Notes: a model not told the origin generated them from the letters alone. Positions 1-11,627 are shown, counted from the first letter of the stretch. The stretch is DNA of 61,050 nt from Prochlorococcus sp. AG-363-O06 (GCA_003280085.1 QCFY01000008.1:1-61050), one strand, 5' to 3'. Translations and numbers: made by a program.

Positions 1-1481
1 GTAGAGATGGAAGAGTAACCTTGCAAAAAGGTTGGACTAATTTGATTTATAAAAACCTAGAGAGAGTTGGCCTTAAGTTTAAATCACCCTGGCTCAGAGT
101 GTGTAACAAGTATGGCTTCAATCAGATAAATAGTCTAGAGCTAAATAAGCTATTTAAGTATTTGCGCTTTTGCCTAGATCAAATCTGTGCGGACAAAGAA
201 ATGGATAGTCTTCTTAAAGCACTAGATGGAGATTATGTAATACCTGGCCCTGGTGGAGACCCAATAAGAAATCCAGGAGTTTTACCAAGTGGTAAGAATA
301 TTCATGCATTAGACCCACAATCAATTCCTACCACAGCTGCCATAGCAGCAGCCAAAGCCGTAGTAGACAAATTGATTGAGAGACAAAAAAGTGAGCAAGG
401 GGATTGGCCCGAAACAATTGCTTGTGTCTTATGGGGTACTGACAACATAAAAACCTATGGTGAATCTCTGGCTCAAATTCTTTGGTTTATAGGTGTAAGA
501 CCTAAACCTGATTCAGTTGGTCGTGTAAATAAACTCGAGTTAATACCACTTAGTGAATTAGGTAGACCACGAATTGATGTTGTCGTCAATTGTTCAGGTG
601 TTTTTAGGGATTTATTTATTAATCAAATGGCATTAATAGATCAAGGAGTAAAAATGGCTGCAGAAGCAGAGGAACCAATTGAGAACAACTTTGTTAGAAA
701 GCATGCAATGGAGCAGGCAGAAACTGAAGGCACATCAATCAGGGATGCAGCCTGTCGAGTATTTTCCAATGCAAGCGGTAGTTATAGTTCAAACGTCAAC
801 TTGGCAGTAGAAAATTCTACCTGGGAAGAAGAAGGTGAGCTACAGGAAATGTACCTTTCCCGTAAAACATTTGCATTCAATGCAGACAATCCAGGGGAGA
901 TGAATCAAAAGAGAAAAGTATTTGAATCTGTAATGAAAACTGCAGACGTAACATTTCAGAACCTAGATTCTGCAGAGATATCTCTTACTGATGTAAGTCA
1001 CTACTTTGATTCTGATCCTACTAAATTAATCAAAGGTCTCAGAGAGGATGGGAAAGAGCCCAATAGCTATATAGCCGATACAACAACAGCCAATGCACAG
1101 GTACGATCATTAAGTGAAACTATTAGATTAGATTCAAGAACAAAATTATTAAATCCAAAATGGTATGAAGGAATGCTTAATTCTGGATATGAGGGTGTAA
1201 GGGAAGTATCTAACAGGTTGAACTATACACTTGGCTGGAGTGCGACTAGTGGGCAAGTAGATAATTTTGTTTATGAAGAATCAAATGAAACCTTTATAAA
1301 TGATCCTGAGATGAGGAAAAGGCTTATGGAGCTTAATCCCCATAGCTTCAGAAGGATTGTAGGTACTCTGTTGGAAGTCAATGGTAGAGGCTATTGGGAT
1401 ACCTCTGAAGAGAATATAGAGCGTTTAAAAGAGCTATATCAAGAGGTTGAGGATAGGATCGAAGGAGTTACAAACGACTAA
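1..1481 (+). CDS. chlH: Magnesium chelatase H subunit, C-terminal part (5' end cut by window)
   Basis: ChlH is the large porphyrin-binding subunit of Mg-chelatase; with ChlI and ChlD it inserts Mg2+ into protoporphyrin IX, the first committed step of chlorophyll synthesis. The reading frame is open to the first base: the codons before the TTG at 21 read R-D-G-R-V-T without a stop, so the gene is truncated by the window edge and TTG is not the real start. About 490 residues are present, the C-terminal third of a protein usually near 1,300 aa. Recognisable are [21 protein letters not shown], shortened here to its centre [17 protein letters not shown], then [12 protein letters not shown], the [14 protein letters not shown] segment and [16 protein letters not shown]. 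It converges on folP 25 bp away. The family assignment is secure. Confidence 0.97.
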   Translation, partial: RDGRVTLQKGWTNLIYKNLERVGLKFKSPWLRVCNKYGFNQINSLELNKLFKYLRFCLDQICADKEMDSLLKALDGDYVIPGPGGDPIRNPGVLPSGKNIHALDPQSIPTTAAIAAAKAVVDKLIERQKSEQGDWPETIACVLWGTDNIKTYGESLAQILWFIGVRPKPDSVGRVNKLELIPLSELGRPRIDVVVNCSGVFRDLFINQMALIDQGVKMAAEAEEPIENNFVRKHAMEQAETEGTSIRDAACRVFSNASGSYSSNVNLAVENSTWEEEGELQEMYLSRKTFAFNADNPGEMNQKRKVFESVMKTADVTFQNLDSAEISLTDVSHYFDSDPTKLIKGLREDGKEPNSYIADTTTANAQVRSLSETIRLDSRTKLLNPKWYEGMLNSGYEGVREVSNRLNYTLGWSATSGQVDNFVYEESNETFINDPEMRKRLMELNPHSFRRIVGTLLEVNGRGYWDTSEENIERLKELYQEVEDRIEGVTND

Positions 1482-1506
1482 AGATATTATCTAAAAAGTA
1501 CATATA

Positions 1507-2337
1507 TTATGGCCAGATATATTTAGCCATCTGAATCGTTTTAAATATTTCATGGACATCGTGGACTCTTATCATTGCCACATTGGCCTCAATACACTTG
1601 CAAGCTATGGCAACTGAACCCCAAATTCTTTTAGACGGATTTGGCTCGTTAAGAACATGTCCAATAAATCTTTTTCTAGAGGGACCAAGAATAAGGGGAA
1701 ATTCGTTACCATTAAGATCTTCAATTCGTTTAATGATTTCAAGATTCTGTTGGTGAGTTTTAGCAAAACCTAGTCCAGGATCCCAAATAATATTCTCATT
1801 CATTACTCCTTGTTCTTGGGCCTTATTAGTTAAACTAGTAAGTTCATATAAAAGCTCATTAATAACATTACTATAAGAGCAAAGATCATCCATATTTTTA
1901 CTATTACCTCTACTATGTGTAATGATAAAGGGGCATTTAAAGTTAGAAACTACTCTTAGAATATCAGGATCTCTTCTACCACCTGTAACATCATTAATCC
2001 AATCAGCACCATCTTCTAAAGCTGACAGAGCAACTTCTGAGTGAAAAGTGTCTATAGAAATAATGGCGTCTGGATGTGTTCTTCGAATTAATTTTAATGC
2101 TGGTAACAATCTACGCTTTTCTTCTTCAACACCAATTTCGTTAGCCCCTGGACGAGTACTCTGAGGTCCTAAGTCGATAACAGAGGCACCTTCCGTAAGT
2201 AACTTTGTTGCCTTATCTAACGCTCTATATTTATCTAAACATTCACCACCATCACTAAAGGAGTCTGGAGTAAGGTTAATTACTCCCATAATCAATGTTG
2301 AGTTCCGCCATTCCTTAGGCCATCGATTTCTAGGCAT
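1507..2337 (-). CDS. folP: Dihydropteroate synthase
   Basis: Condenses 6-hydroxymethyl-7,8-dihydropterin diphosphate with p-aminobenzoate to give dihydropteroate in folate synthesis. The 276 aa TIM-barrel protein has the family motifs in order: [15 protein letters not shown] near residue 17, the sulfonamide-loop motif [11 protein letters not shown] near 55, SIDTF near 95, [27 protein letters not shown] and a C-terminal IRVHDV. The loop reads GPQSTRPG rather than the common GGESTRPG; variants with Q at the E position are familiar in cyanobacteria, so this is not taken as loss of function. The ATG overlaps the end of tpiA by 8 bp, so the two genes are probably one transcript with coupled translation. 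Cytoplasmic. Confidence 0.96.
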   Translation of the reverse strand: MPRNRWPKEWRNSTLIMGVINLTPDSFSDGGECLDKYRALDKATKLLTEGASVIDLGPQSTRPGANEIGVEEEKRRLLPALKLIRRTHPDAIISIDTFHSEVALSALEDGADWINDVTGGRRDPDILRVVSNFKCPFIITHSRGNSKNMDDLCSYSNVINELLYELTSLTNKAQEQGVMNENIIWDPGLGFAKTHQQNLEIIKRIEDLNGNEFPLILGPSRKRFIGHVLNEPNPSKRIWGSVAIACKCIEANVAMIRVHDVHEIFKTIQMAKYIWP

Positions 2338-3061
2338 TCAGATAATTAGAAATCCTTGCAAAACTTTCTGGCTTTAATGATGCTCCTCCAACTAATACTC
2401 CGTCTATATCGCTCATATTCATTAACTCGTCGATATTTTCAGGCTTAACAGATCCACCATATTGAATAATTAGATCTGGGGTCCCAACCCACTGTCTTAT
2501 TAGATTACAAATTCTATTTGCTTCTTTCGATTCACAAGTTTTACCTGTACCAATAGCCCAAATAGGCTCATAAGCAACAACTAATCTGTCTAATATCAAA
2601 TCTTCTAATCCCTGTTCGACTTGTCTTCGAATAACTCTTTCTGCCTCGCCTCGTTCACGTTGCTCGTTTGATTCACCAACACAAACAATAGGTATTAGAG
2701 AATTGAGTTGAGCAGATTTAGCCCTTCGATTTATTTGCTCATCACTTTCACTAAAATATTTACGTGGTTCGCTGTGACCAACAATTGTGTAACGAACGTT
2801 ATGTTCTAAGAGCATCTTTGGTGAAACCTCTCCAGTGAAAGCGCCATGATCCTCCCAGTGGACATTCTGACTTGATAGCTCTAAGGCAGTTTGATGCGAC
2901 ATCTCAGCTACGGTAGATAAAGCTGTAAATGGAGGGGCAATGACCAGATGGCGATCATTAGGGGTATTTTTGATGAGAGGAAGAAATACTTCCATATAAG
3001 CCCTGGCTTCGGCACAGGTCATATGCATTTTCCAATTGCCAGCGATAACCGGTTTGCGCAC
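2330..3061 (-). CDS. tpiA: Triosephosphate isomerase
   Basis: Interconverts dihydroxyacetone phosphate and glyceraldehyde 3-phosphate in the Calvin cycle and glycolysis. At 243 aa it has normal length. The catalytic residues are visible: Lys11 in GNWKMH, His96 in [12 protein letters not shown] and Glu165 in [14 protein letters not shown], with the phosphate-gripping GTGKT loop and the GGSVKPEN motif near the C-terminus. It ends 8 bp inside folP and starts 25 bp after the S4-domain gene on the same strand, so S4-tpiA-folP is a likely operon. Confidence 0.98.
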   Translation of the reverse strand: MRKPVIAGNWKMHMTCAEARAYMEVFLPLIKNTPNDRHLVIAPPFTALSTVAEMSHQTALELSSQNVHWEDHGAFTGEVSPKMLLEHNVRYTIVGHSEPRKYFSESDEQINRRAKSAQLNSLIPIVCVGESNEQRERGEAERVIRRQVEQGLEDLILDRLVVAYEPIWAIGTGKTCESKEANRICNLIRQWVGTPDLIIQYGGSVKPENIDELMNMSDIDGVLVGGASLKPESFARISNYLNA

Positions 3062-3086
3062 GTTTGAAGCCTCTACTAAGAGTAAA

Positions 3087-3290
3087 TTAAACTAATGGGT
3101 CTGAAGTGAAGGTCTCAGGTACTACTAGCTCAGAATTGTTGATACAAATATGATCACCAGGCTTTAGCCTGGTGCCACGTCTTGTCTCTACTGAGCCATT
3201 GAGGGTTACCTGGCCAGACCTAATGAGGTTTTTAGCCTCTCCTCCGGTTGAAACTACTCCGTTCCATTTCAAAAACTGATCTAATTTCAT
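3087..3290 (-). CDS. Small S4-domain RNA-binding protein (YbcJ/YaaA type)
   Basis: A 67 aa protein that is almost only an S4 RNA-binding domain: [20 protein letters not shown] followed by [20 protein letters not shown] and a closing KPGDHI turn. Such single-domain proteins bind structured RNA, often on ribosomes; the exact target here is unknown. The frame extends to another ATG at 3344, but that start would add an AT-rich, hydrophobic 18-residue leader absent from the family and would overlap the divergent ABC gene (starts 3335), so the ATG at 3290 is preferred. It lies just upstream of tpiA on the same strand. Confidence 0.85.
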   Translation of the reverse strand: MKLDQFLKWNGVVSTGGEAKNLIRSGQVTLNGSVETRRGTRLKPGDHICINNSELVVPETFTSDPLV

Positions 3291-3334
3291 CAAAAATAAA
3301 AATGGTAACGGGAACTTCTTTATAGTTTTATAAG

Positions 3335-5107
3335 ATGCCTTCAAAACCAGAAAAAAGCATAGCTAATTTGCTAATTCTATTAAAACCGCACTCCAAAAAA
3401 CTATCATGGGGAGCGGCAAGTATGTTTATATACGTTCTTTGTTGGCCATTATTAGCAGTTAAAGCTGGTGAATTAATTCCTGCGATAGGAAAGGGAAGTC
3501 TTAATCTAGTAATACTAATAATTATTCAAGCCTTATGTATTTTTCTCGTACAAAAGATAGCTCAATATTTTCAAGATACATTGTTAGCGGATCCTGCATT
3601 AAGAATAAGCCAAAAGATTAGAAGAGATTTTTTTATGAAAATACAGAAGATTGAGCTAGGAGCCATTGAGAAATTCTCGACAGGTGATCTTACCTATAGG
3701 CTTACAGAGGATGCAGACAGAGTAGGAGAGATTATATATAAAACACTTCAAGATACTACACCTTGCTTATTACAACTTATAGCTGTCCTTTGTTATATGA
3801 TTTATTTAGATTGGAAGTTATCCTTAGCTACAATAGTTTTGGCTCCCATAGTTGCATTAATGGTAGCTCAATTTGGTTCTAATGTAATGAAAGCTGCAGA
3901 AAAAAGTCAGAAGCAAGTTAGTGAGGTTGCAGGTCTAATAGGAGAGGCAATTCAAGGGCTCCCACTGGTACGAGCTTATGCTGCTGAGGAGTGGATGGAA
4001 GAAAGGTTTAACGCAGAAATAGATCTCCATAGAAAAGTTAAATATAGAACTCTGAGACTACTAGCTTTGCAACATCCAGTGGTTGGGTTCATAGAAGCAA
4101 GTGGAATACTCACAGTACTCTTGATAGGTGCAATTAGAATAAAATCTGGGGGTCTAGATGCTCAAGGCTTCAGTAGTTTTGTAGCAGGATTACTAATGCT
4201 TATAGATCCTATAGGCCATTTAACTATTAATTACAATGAATTTAAACAGGGTCAGGCATCTTATAAAAGATTGCAGCAAATAGATAACGAACCAATTGAG
4301 CAGGAAGAACCAGACAATCCAATAGAAATTATTCATCCTTTGGGAGAGATAGAATTTAAATCAGTATCGTTCAGCTATGACAAAAATATAAATGTTATTA
4401 ATGACATTAGTTTCAAAGTGGAAGCGGGCAGAGTGATAGCTATTGTCGGGCCATCCGGAGCAGGCAAAAGTACAATATTTTCATTGATACTCAAATTTAA
4501 AAATCCACAAACTGGAAAAATATTGTTTGATAATAACGAACTAAAACAGATAAGATCAGATCACATAAGGAGAAGATTAGCCCTTGTACCTCAGTCACCA
4601 ACTGTATTTTCTGGAACGGTTACCGAGGCAATAAAATTTGGGAGGGAGATTCGAATGGATAAAATAATAGATGCCGCAAAGATTGCTAATGCCCATGATT
4701 TTATAACTAAATTAAAGGATGGTTACAATACAAAGTTAGAAGAAAGAGCTACAAATATATCAGGAGGTCAACTTCAAAGAATTGCTATAGCTCGAGCAGT
4801 TGCAGGCGACCCAGCTGTGCTTTTATTAGATGAAGCTACAAGTGCGTTAGATGCTGAGGCTGAGGAATCTGTACAAATTGGTCTTAGACAGGCAATGAAG
4901 GGTAGAACAGTGATTATTATTGCCCATAGATTATCTACAGTACAAGAGGCTGATCAGATAATAGTTCTTGATAGGGGTAGGATCTGTGAGGCTGGCACAC
5001 ATTATGAACTACTAAATAGAAACGGAAGATATAGTGAATTATGCGAAAAGCAATTTATCAAGAAAAGTAATCGGATCAATCAAGTATCTCGAGAAAAATC
5101 ATATTGA
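3335..5107 (+). CDS. ABC exporter half-transporter (MsbA/multidrug type), fused TMD-NBD
   Basis: A 590 aa half-transporter expected to work as a homodimer in a cell membrane. The N-terminal ~320 residues hold about six membrane segments (first at AASMFIYVLCWPLLAVKAG) of the ABC transporter type-1 exporter fold. The C-terminal nucleotide-binding domain has Walker A GPSGAGKST near residue 372, Q-loop LVPQSP, signature ISGGQLQR, Walker B VLLLDEATSALD and the H-loop IIIAHRLSTV. Substrate is not readable from sequence; lipid, peptide or drug export are all possible. It is divergent from the S4 gene with a 44 bp spacer and its 3' end overlaps the convergent symporter gene by 28 bp. Confidence 0.93.
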   Translation: MPSKPEKSIANLLILLKPHSKKLSWGAASMFIYVLCWPLLAVKAGELIPAIGKGSLNLVILIIIQALCIFLVQKIAQYFQDTLLADPALRISQKIRRDFFMKIQKIELGAIEKFSTGDLTYRLTEDADRVGEIIYKTLQDTTPCLLQLIAVLCYMIYLDWKLSLATIVLAPIVALMVAQFGSNVMKAAEKSQKQVSEVAGLIGEAIQGLPLVRAYAAEEWMEERFNAEIDLHRKVKYRTLRLLALQHPVVGFIEASGILTVLLIGAIRIKSGGLDAQGFSSFVAGLLMLIDPIGHLTINYNEFKQGQASYKRLQQIDNEPIEQEEPDNPIEIIHPLGEIEFKSVSFSYDKNINVINDISFKVEAGRVIAIVGPSGAGKSTIFSLILKFKNPQTGKILFDNNELKQIRSDHIRRRLALVPQSPTVFSGTVTEAIKFGREIRMDKIIDAAKIANAHDFITKLKDGYNTKLEERATNISGGQLQRIAIARAVAGDPAVLLLDEATSALDAEAEESVQIGLRQAMKGRTVIIIAHRLSTVQEADQIIVLDRGRICEAGTHYELLNRNGRYSELCEKQFIKKSNRINQVSREKSY

Positions 5108-6474
5108 GTCGTCAATTTAAAAACAGTTCCTGATAACAAAATCAATGCTATCAAGTTTGGCATTGCCATCAAACCATTAAGAGTATCTGCTATAGACCAA
5201 ACAACTCCCCTGTCACCAGCAATTGAGCCAATGACGACTACAGCCACCCAACATAATCTAAATGGAAGAATAGCTTTGACACCAAATAAATATTCTGTAC
5301 AACGTTCTCCATAAAAGCTCCAACCTAATATCGTTGTGAATGCAAACACCACAAGGCCTAATGTAACTATCCAACCAGAACCAGATAGTCCATTATTAAA
5401 AGCTGTTATAGATAACTCAGAACCAGAAAGACCAGAGTCATATGTACCTGTTGTTACTATGACTAAAGCTGTCATAGTACATATCAAAATAGTATCGATA
5501 AAAGTACCTAGCATAGCAATAGTTCCTTGCCTAACTGGATCATCAGTAATGGCTGAAGCGTGGGCAATTGGTGCGCTACCTAAACCAGCTTCGTTTGAGA
5601 AAATACCTCTTTTGAATCCCATTAATACAACTTGTATTAAACTGCCACTAATTGCTGCTTTCCCTGTAAAAGCATTAGAAATTATAGTAAATAAAGCTGA
5701 TGGTATTGCTGCATAATTAATGGCTAATATTGCAAAACAGGCTAACAAATAGAGCACAGCCATTATTGGAACTATTCTAGCTGCTGCCTTTGCAATTCTC
5801 TTCACCCCTCCAATGATTACCCCAAAAACTAACAATCCAAGGAACAATCCAGTAATAAATTTAGGAATTCCAATATTAGAAAGAGCGCTAGAAACCTCAA
5901 AACATTGAACACCATTACCGATTCCAAAACCCGCAAACATTCCAAAAAGTGCAAATAAAATACCTAGCAATTTCCATTGAGGACCTAAACCATTTTTTAT
6001 GTAATACATTGGACCACCAACATAGTTACCCAATGAATCGACTTCTCTAAAATGAACTGCTAAAACTGCTTCTGAATACTTTGTAGCCAAACCAAAGAAG
6101 GCAATAAGCCACATCCAGAAAACAGCTCCTGGTCCTCCTATGGCAATTGCTGCAGCAACACCAGCAATATTTCCAGTACCAATAGTTGCCGAAAGTGAAG
6201 TCATTAATGCCTGAAATGGAGTAATACCGCCTTCAACTGAATGCTTATTAGCTCCACCAAAGAGATTGTAGAAACCATACGGAATCCTTAGGAACGGCAT
6301 AAATCTCAAGCCAATCATCAGCCAAAAGCCAGAAAGGGCTATTAGTGAAATTGTTGGCCAACCCCAAGCAAATGAATTCAAAGGATCATTAATTGCGTTT
6401 ATAGAGTCAGCCAATGAAAAACTGGATCCCGACAAATTAGCTAAATGGCGTATCTGCAAAAATAGAGATTGCAC
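5080..6474 (-). CDS. Sodium:alanine/glycine symporter (AGCS family)
   Basis: A 464 aa inner-membrane transporter of the AGCS family, which imports alanine or glycine with Na+ (or H+). The family hallmark GTGNIAGVAAAIAIGGPGA lies near residue 95, followed by MWLIAFFGLATKYSE; a second conserved stretch is FSNEAGLGSAPIAHA near 292. Ten or more hydrophobic segments are evident. The start ATG at 6474 precedes a short amphipathic N-terminus before the first membrane helix. The last 28 bp overlap the end of the ABC exporter gene in a tail-to-tail arrangement. The exact amino acid substrate is inferred from family only. Confidence 0.92.
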   Translation of the reverse strand: MQSLFLQIRHLANLSGSSFSLADSINAINDPLNSFAWGWPTISLIALSGFWLMIGLRFMPFLRIPYGFYNLFGGANKHSVEGGITPFQALMTSLSATIGTGNIAGVAAAIAIGGPGAVFWMWLIAFFGLATKYSEAVLAVHFREVDSLGNYVGGPMYYIKNGLGPQWKLLGILFALFGMFAGFGIGNGVQCFEVSSALSNIGIPKFITGLFLGLLVFGVIIGGVKRIAKAAARIVPIMAVLYLLACFAILAINYAAIPSALFTIISNAFTGKAAISGSLIQVVLMGFKRGIFSNEAGLGSAPIAHASAITDDPVRQGTIAMLGTFIDTILICTMTALVIVTTGTYDSGLSGSELSITAFNNGLSGSGWIVTLGLVVFAFTTILGWSFYGERCTEYLFGVKAILPFRLCWVAVVVIGSIAGDRGVVWSIADTLNGLMAMPNLIALILLSGTVFKLTTQYDFSRDT

Positions 6475-6530
6475 TGAAAAATATCTAAAAGCTTATTGAT
6501 ATTGTCATGAAAAACGTTAAGAGGCAACAT

Positions 6531-7202
6531 CTAACCAAGAGCTGAAAAGGAATTAAACCTATAAATTTTAAGGTCGTTAGAATTTGGATTTGGGACACAC
6601 GATTGAATTTTTCTTTCTGATAAGACCCAAATATTCTGATCTTCAAAGTTAACAAAAGTATCTGTAAAAATATTTTTAATAGAAACAGCTTTATGTGATA
6701 TAGGGTCAAGATATTGACTAGTGTAAGACTTGCTTAGATATCCTTTACCTGTATCTATGATTTCATCAGTATGGATTTGAATTAATTTCCCATGGATGTG
6801 CCTATGTACCATCGTAATAACGTTATTCTTTACTCGATACATATCACGGTTACCTTCAACAATTAATTTAAGACCGCTTTCATTCATATCAGCAGCTATA
6901 AAATTTTTGTCTGAATGTACTTCGTTAAATGGACGCCGTATTCGGTGAATACCAACTTCAAACAACTGCGAAGAAACCTCCTTAACAACGTTTTCATCTG
7001 AAGGAAAATTGATTATTACTTTAAAATCGTTATTTAATTTAAATGTACCATTAGCTTCAGCTTGACCGTGTATGAATATGAAGTTACCTTTATAACCTTG
7101 AAATGATGAATCCCAAGTATATCTATTTTCGTAAGCTTTACGAAAAAGGGTATTACAATTAGTACCTGGGGAAGGTAGTTCAGTTAAATGGTTTGAAGTC
7201 AC
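6531..7202 (-). CDS. DUF3386 family protein
   Basis: A 223 aa soluble protein with the cyanobacterial DUF3386 pattern: an early [19 protein letters not shown] segment and the later [18 protein letters not shown] region. No catalytic motif is evident and the function of the family is unknown to me. Its ATG overlaps the carB stop codon by 4 bp (ATGA type), so it is probably translated together with carB. There is no signal peptide. The family call rests on recall of the N-terminal pattern and is moderately firm. Confidence 0.75.
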   Translation of the reverse strand: MTSNHLTELPSPGTNCNTLFRKAYENRYTWDSSFQGYKGNFIFIHGQAEANGTFKLNNDFKVIINFPSDENVVKEVSSQLFEVGIHRIRRPFNEVHSDKNFIAADMNESGLKLIVEGNRDMYRVKNNVITMVHRHIHGKLIQIHTDEIIDTGKGYLSKSYTSQYLDPISHKAVSIKNIFTDTFVNFEDQNIWVLSERKIQSCVPNPNSNDLKIYRFNSFSALG

Positions 7203-10200
7203 GAATGAATATCCTGAAGAGCTGTAACAGACAAGGGCTGTTCTTGTAATGCTGAAATTGCCTCAACTGCTGCACGTGCGCCTGCCAAGGTTGTCACAGC
7301 AGGGACAGAATAGTCGAGAGCGGCACGTCGAAGATATTTGTCGTCATGGGCTGCTTGTCTACCAATTGGAGTATTTATTACCAACTGAATATTCCCTGAA
7401 CGGATTAAATCCTCAACATTAGGTCGGCCTTCATGGACTTTAAGAACAGTATCAACATTTAAACCTTCATTAACTAATACCTTTGCGGTACCACTTGTAG
7501 CAATTAAGCCAAAACCCAACTTTATAAGTTGTTTTGCTATTGGAATCAATCCAGGTTTATCTCTATCGTGAGTACTTAAAAAGACAATTCCAGTTGTAGG
7601 TAATCCTTCACCGGCTGCCAATTCAGATTTTGCATACGCCATACCAAAACTAGAGGCAAATCCCATCACCTCACCTGTCGATCTCATCTCAGGGCCAAGA
7701 ACACTATCAGAACCTGGAAAACGCCTAAAAGGTAAAACAGCTTCTTTGATTGTTTGCAATGGGGGCTTTGGCTCACAAGTTAGAGGTATTTGATGTAATC
7801 TCTGACCTGCCATTAATCTAGTAGCTATTCTCGCTAAGGGTATGCCCGTAGATTTGGATACAAATGGTACTGTTCGAGAAGCTCTTGGGTTGGCTTCAAT
7901 AATAAACACCTTTTCATCTGAAGTATTATTCTTCTGAACTGCAAACTGCAAATTTATCAGACCTTGAACTTTTAATTCTACAGCAAGTTTACTAGTCCAA
8001 TCACGTATAATTTTCAAAGATTGAGGTGTTAAAGATACACTAGGTAAACAACATGCAGAATCTCCCGAATGTATACCAGCTGGCTCTATATGTTCCATCA
8101 ATCCACCAATAACTACATGTGAATCAATATCACAAAGTGCGTCTACATCAACTTCAACTGCATTTTCTAAATACTGATCTATAAGAACAGGGTGGTCAGG
8201 TTCAACCTTAACTGCGTCAGTCATATATTGATTAAGTTCATTTCTGTCGTAAACAACCTCCATAGCTCGTCCTCCTAAGACATAAGATGGCCTGACAACT
8301 ACTGGATATTTAATTTGATCAGCAATATCTAGAGCTTGATTTGTAGTCCGAGCAATACCATTTTTAGGTTGCCTGATATCTAGCTTTCTAAGAATTCGTT
8401 CAAATTGTTCTCTATCTTCTGCAATATCGATTGACAGAGGAGATGTGCCCCAAATAACTGCTCCTGACTTCACACCTGAAGGTGTAGAAAGCCAATCTAA
8501 TAAAGGTATTGATAATTTAAGAGGAGTTTGACCACCAAATTGAACAATAATACCTTCTGGCTTCTCAATCTCAATTATATTAATTACATCTTCTAATGTT
8601 AATGGTTCAAAATAAAGTCTATCACTTGAATCATAGTCTGTAGATACAGTTTCTGGGTTGCTGTTAACCATAATAGTCTTAAAACCTTGATGCTGAGCCT
8701 CAAATGATGCATGGCAACAGCAATAGTCAAACTCAATTCCTTGACCGATTCTATTTGGTCCTCCTCCAAGTATCATGACTTTTCTAGATGAATCACACAT
8801 CACCTCATTTTGTAATTGTGAGTTGTTTAAAATTTTATGATCTTGAATTAATTTAATTGGGCGCTCATAAGTAGAGTAATGATATGGGGTAGTTGATGCG
8901 AATTCAGAGGCACAAGTATCAACAGTTTTATAAACCGGCAAAACATCCAGACTAATTCTATGTAACCTTACTTGCAGTTCAGTTGAATTAGTAGCAAAAG
9001 CAATCTGACTATCGGAAAAACCTAATTGCTTTAACTTGAACATTGTTTCTTTATCGATGTCTGATAGAGATTTACTATTTAGGAATGCATTCTCTGCATC
9101 GACTATATTTCTAAGTTTAGATATAAACCAAATATCAATTTGACTTAATGAGTGAATTTCCAAATCAGATTTTCCTAGAAGTATTGCTGATCTAACAGCC
9201 ATAATTCTATCTGGTGAGGGGGTTCGTAAAGTTCTTTCTATTTGATTAGATTCAAAATTCGTTTCATGCTTATTGCAGCCCCAGCCAGATAGGCCTATTT
9301 CCAATGAGCGTAAGGCTTTTTGAAAGGACTCCTCAAATGATCTACCAATGGCCATGGCTTCTCCAACCGATTTCATTGATGTAGTTAATAACGCTGGACT
9401 ACCTTTAAATTTCTCAAATGCAAATCTAGGTATCTTCGTTACGACGTAATCAATTGTTGGCTCAAAACATGCTGGGGTTTTACCCGTAATGTCATTAATT
9501 ATTTCATCTAATGTATATCCTACTGCTAATAATGCAGCAATTTTAGCAATTGGAAATCCTGTAGCCTTACTAGCCAATGCAGAAGATCTGCTAACGCGAG
9601 GATTCATCTCTATTACAACAACTTCTCCGTTCTTAGGGTTAACAGCGAACTGAATATTACTACCTCCTGTGGCAACTCCAATTTCGCGGATAATTGATAT
9701 TGATTGATCTCTTAATCTTTGATATTCACGATCCGTTAGTGTTTGTGCTGGAGCAACTGTTATTGAATCGCCTGTATGAACCCCCATAGGATCTAAATTC
9801 TCTATACTGCATACAATGACAACATTATCTGCAAGATCACGCATTACTTCGAGCTCAAATTCCTTCCAACCCAAAAGTGATTTTTCAATGAGTATTTGGG
9901 AGACAGGACTTGCATCTATACCAGACATGCAAATAGCTAGAAATTCATCATCGTTATAAGCAATGCCTCCTCCGCTACCACCCAAAGTGAATGCTGGGCG
10001 AATAATTCTTGGAAAAGTATGAATTTGTCTACCAACCTCAAGCGCCTCTTCAATAGTTGAGGCAATTCCCGATGGACAGACATTGACGCCAATTTTTTGC
10101 ATTGCCAATTTAAAAAGCTTACGATCTTCTGCCTTCCGAATTGCGGGAAGATCAGCCCCAATTAATTCAACTTGGTATTTTTCAAGAATTCCATTATCAG

Positions 10201-10507
10201 CAAGTTGAACTGCAATATTTAGAGCTGTCTGACCTCCCATTGTTGGAAGCAAAGCGTCAGGCTTCTCAAGTTCAATTATTCGAGAAACTACTTCTGGTGT
10301 TAAAGGTTCTATATATGTACGATCTGCCATCTCCGGGTCAGTCATAATTGAAGCCGGGTTGGAATTAACCAAAACGACCTCATAGCCAGCAGACCGAAGA
10401 GCCTTACAAGCTTGAGTGCCTGAATAATCAAATTCACATGCCTGGCCGATGACAATCGGGCCTGACCCAAGCAAAAGAATGCGACGCAAATCGGTACGCC
10501 GTGTCAT
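7199..10507 (-). CDS. carB: Carbamoyl-phosphate synthase large subunit
   Basis: Makes carbamoyl phosphate from bicarbonate, glutamine-derived ammonia and two ATP, for arginine and pyrimidine synthesis; it works with CarA, which is not in this window. The 1,102 aa protein shows both halves of the internal duplication: the first ATP-grasp half opens with [20 protein letters not shown] and the second with [20 protein letters not shown] near residue 580; [19 protein letters not shown] and [18 protein letters not shown] mark the two ATP-grasp cores. The C-terminal MGS-like allosteric domain begins near [15 protein letters not shown]. The frame also opens with TTG at 10519, but the ATG at 10507 gives the usual M-x-R-R-T-D-L start and is preferred. 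The 3' end overlaps the DUF3386 gene by 4 bp. Confidence 0.97.
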   Translation of the reverse strand: MTRRTDLRRILLLGSGPIVIGQACEFDYSGTQACKALRSAGYEVVLVNSNPASIMTDPEMADRTYIEPLTPEVVSRIIELEKPDALLPTMGGQTALNIAVQLADNGILEKYQVELIGADLPAIRKAEDRKLFKLAMQKIGVNVCPSGIASTIEEALEVGRQIHTFPRIIRPAFTLGGSGGGIAYNDDEFLAICMSGIDASPVSQILIEKSLLGWKEFELEVMRDLADNVVIVCSIENLDPMGVHTGDSITVAPAQTLTDREYQRLRDQSISIIREIGVATGGSNIQFAVNPKNGEVVVIEMNPRVSRSSALASKATGFPIAKIAALLAVGYTLDEIINDITGKTPACFEPTIDYVVTKIPRFAFEKFKGSPALLTTSMKSVGEAMAIGRSFEESFQKALRSLEIGLSGWGCNKHETNFESNQIERTLRTPSPDRIMAVRSAILLGKSDLEIHSLSQIDIWFISKLRNIVDAENAFLNSKSLSDIDKETMFKLKQLGFSDSQIAFATNSTELQVRLHRISLDVLPVYKTVDTCASEFASTTPYHYSTYERPIKLIQDHKILNNSQLQNEVMCDSSRKVMILGGGPNRIGQGIEFDYCCCHASFEAQHQGFKTIMVNSNPETVSTDYDSSDRLYFEPLTLEDVINIIEIEKPEGIIVQFGGQTPLKLSIPLLDWLSTPSGVKSGAVIWGTSPLSIDIAEDREQFERILRKLDIRQPKNGIARTTNQALDIADQIKYPVVVRPSYVLGGRAMEVVYDRNELNQYMTDAVKVEPDHPVLIDQYLENAVEVDVDALCDIDSHVVIGGLMEHIEPAGIHSGDSACCLPSVSLTPQSLKIIRDWTSKLAVELKVQGLINLQFAVQKNNTSDEKVFIIEANPRASRTVPFVSKSTGIPLARIATRLMAGQRLHQIPLTCEPKPPLQTIKEAVLPFRRFPGSDSVLGPEMRSTGEVMGFASSFGMAYAKSELAAGEGLPTTGIVFLSTHDRDKPGLIPIAKQLIKLGFGLIATSGTAKVLVNEGLNVDTVLKVHEGRPNVEDLIRSGNIQLVINTPIGRQAAHDDKYLRRAALDYSVPAVTTLAGARAAVEAISALQEQPLSVTALQDIHS

Positions 10508-10628
10508 AGGCCTAATCAATCGATGCCATTTCTCCTAGCTTCCCATGCATCTGTGTAATTACCACCTGATTGATTCACACTTATTTCCACATACTCGCTA
10601 AATTCAGTAAATAGGAGATGATTAGACC

Positions 10629-11264
10629 ATGAGTGAACTACAGCGCCTAAAAGGGCTGTTGCCTCCAGAAAACCAAAGCTGGGTATTCGTAGAGGCGGCA
10701 GCAGCTGTAGACCCTCCTCTAATAACACTAGAGGAGATAGGTCAAGATGAAGTTGAAATTCAAGTTGACCTTGAGCAATGGGACTACCTAGCTCAAGATC
10801 ACAGAAACATGCTCTTTTGGCATGAAGTAGGAAGGATCCAGAATGACACGATCCCAAGAGACGGGTGGGAAATGGCAGCACTAGCGATTGGTCTAGGCGG
10901 TGCAATCGGTGAACTATGGGTACAGGATGGTCTTCTATTGCTTATGGCGCTTGGCCTTTCGGGATTTGCTGGATATCGCCTCTACCTCAAAAATAACTCA
11001 GAAAAACGCCTACAAGATTCTATTGCTGCCGATGAAAGAGCAATTGACCTTGCTTGCAGATTTGGCTATAGCGTTCCTAATGCCTACAAAAGCCTTGGCG
11101 GAGCATTAAAGGAACTGGTAGACAAAACACGCAAAAAAAAGCAGAGAGCTTTTTATGAAGATAGACTTGAGGCACTAAGAAAAAGTGCAGGAAAAGCCAG
11201 GGCAGAAATGGCTGAGCAAGAGGGCTCAAATCAATCCATCACTAGTGAAAATGTTTATGGATAG
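10629..11264 (+). CDS. DUF3318 family membrane protein
   Basis: A 211 aa protein of the cyanobacterial DUF3318 family. It begins MSELQRLKGLLPPENQSWVF, has a strongly acidic middle (EIGQDEVEIQVDLEQWD), a segment HEVGRIQNDTIPRDGWE and two adjacent hydrophobic stretches around residues 85-120 that look like a membrane hairpin, then a basic, helical C-terminus. A purine-rich GGAG lies about 12 bases before the ATG. It overlaps the start of rsfS, and this pairing with a ribosome-silencing factor recurs in picocyanobacteria as far as I recall. Function unknown. Confidence 0.85.
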   Translation: MSELQRLKGLLPPENQSWVFVEAAAAVDPPLITLEEIGQDEVEIQVDLEQWDYLAQDHRNMLFWHEVGRIQNDTIPRDGWEMAALAIGLGGAIGELWVQDGLLLLMALGLSGFAGYRLYLKNNSEKRLQDSIAADERAIDLACRFGYSVPNAYKSLGGALKELVDKTRKKKQRAFYEDRLEALRKSAGKARAEMAEQEGSNQSITSENVYG

Positions 11265-11610
11265 TGAAGGATTAGCGGAACTTGCGGCTGAAGCATGTGA
11301 TGATCTAAAGGCAAGCCATATTCAGTTGTTTAAAATTGACAAAGTATCTAGTCTTGCCGATTGGATAGTTATTACTGAAGGACTATCAGATGTACAAGTT
11401 AGATCAATTATAAAATCTGTCGAAGATAAGATTCAAGCAAAGGTGAACAGGCTACCCTTACGTAAAGAGGGTATTAATGAAGCAAAATGGGCAGTACTAG
11501 ACTATGGAGAGTTAATAGTTCATGTTTTACAGCCCAAAGAACGAACTTTTTATGACCTAGAAGCATTTTGGAGCAATGGTGAAGCACATAAGTTTGAATC
11601 TAATAATTAA
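11257..11610 (+). CDS. rsfS: Ribosomal silencing factor RsfS (Iojap)
   Basis: RsfS binds ribosomal protein uL14 and blocks joining of 30S and 50S subunits in slow growth. Family motifs are present: an N-terminal helix with AAEACDDLKASHIQLFKI, then SSLADWIVITEGLSDVQVRS and the terminal WAVLDYGELIVHVL followed by YDLEAFW. The frame is open back to 11185, but the earlier residues are not Iojap-like. ATG at 11257 gives a 117 aa protein of family length; ATG at 11251 is also possible. Both overlap the end of the DUF3318 gene (8 or 14 bp), which suggests translational coupling. Confidence 0.93.
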   Translation: MDSEGLAELAAEACDDLKASHIQLFKIDKVSSLADWIVITEGLSDVQVRSIIKSVEDKIQAKVNRLPLRKEGINEAKWAVLDYGELIVHVLQPKERTFYDLEAFWSNGEAHKFESNN

Positions 11611-11627
11611 TGTTCTAAAATATAAAT

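Noticed and set aside
5336-5716. 126-codon frame opposite the symporter gene
   Set aside because: Antisense shadow of a membrane protein; no start signal or family.
9937-10347. Open frames on both strands within carB
   Set aside because: carB motifs run through without interruption in its own frame; these are shadows.
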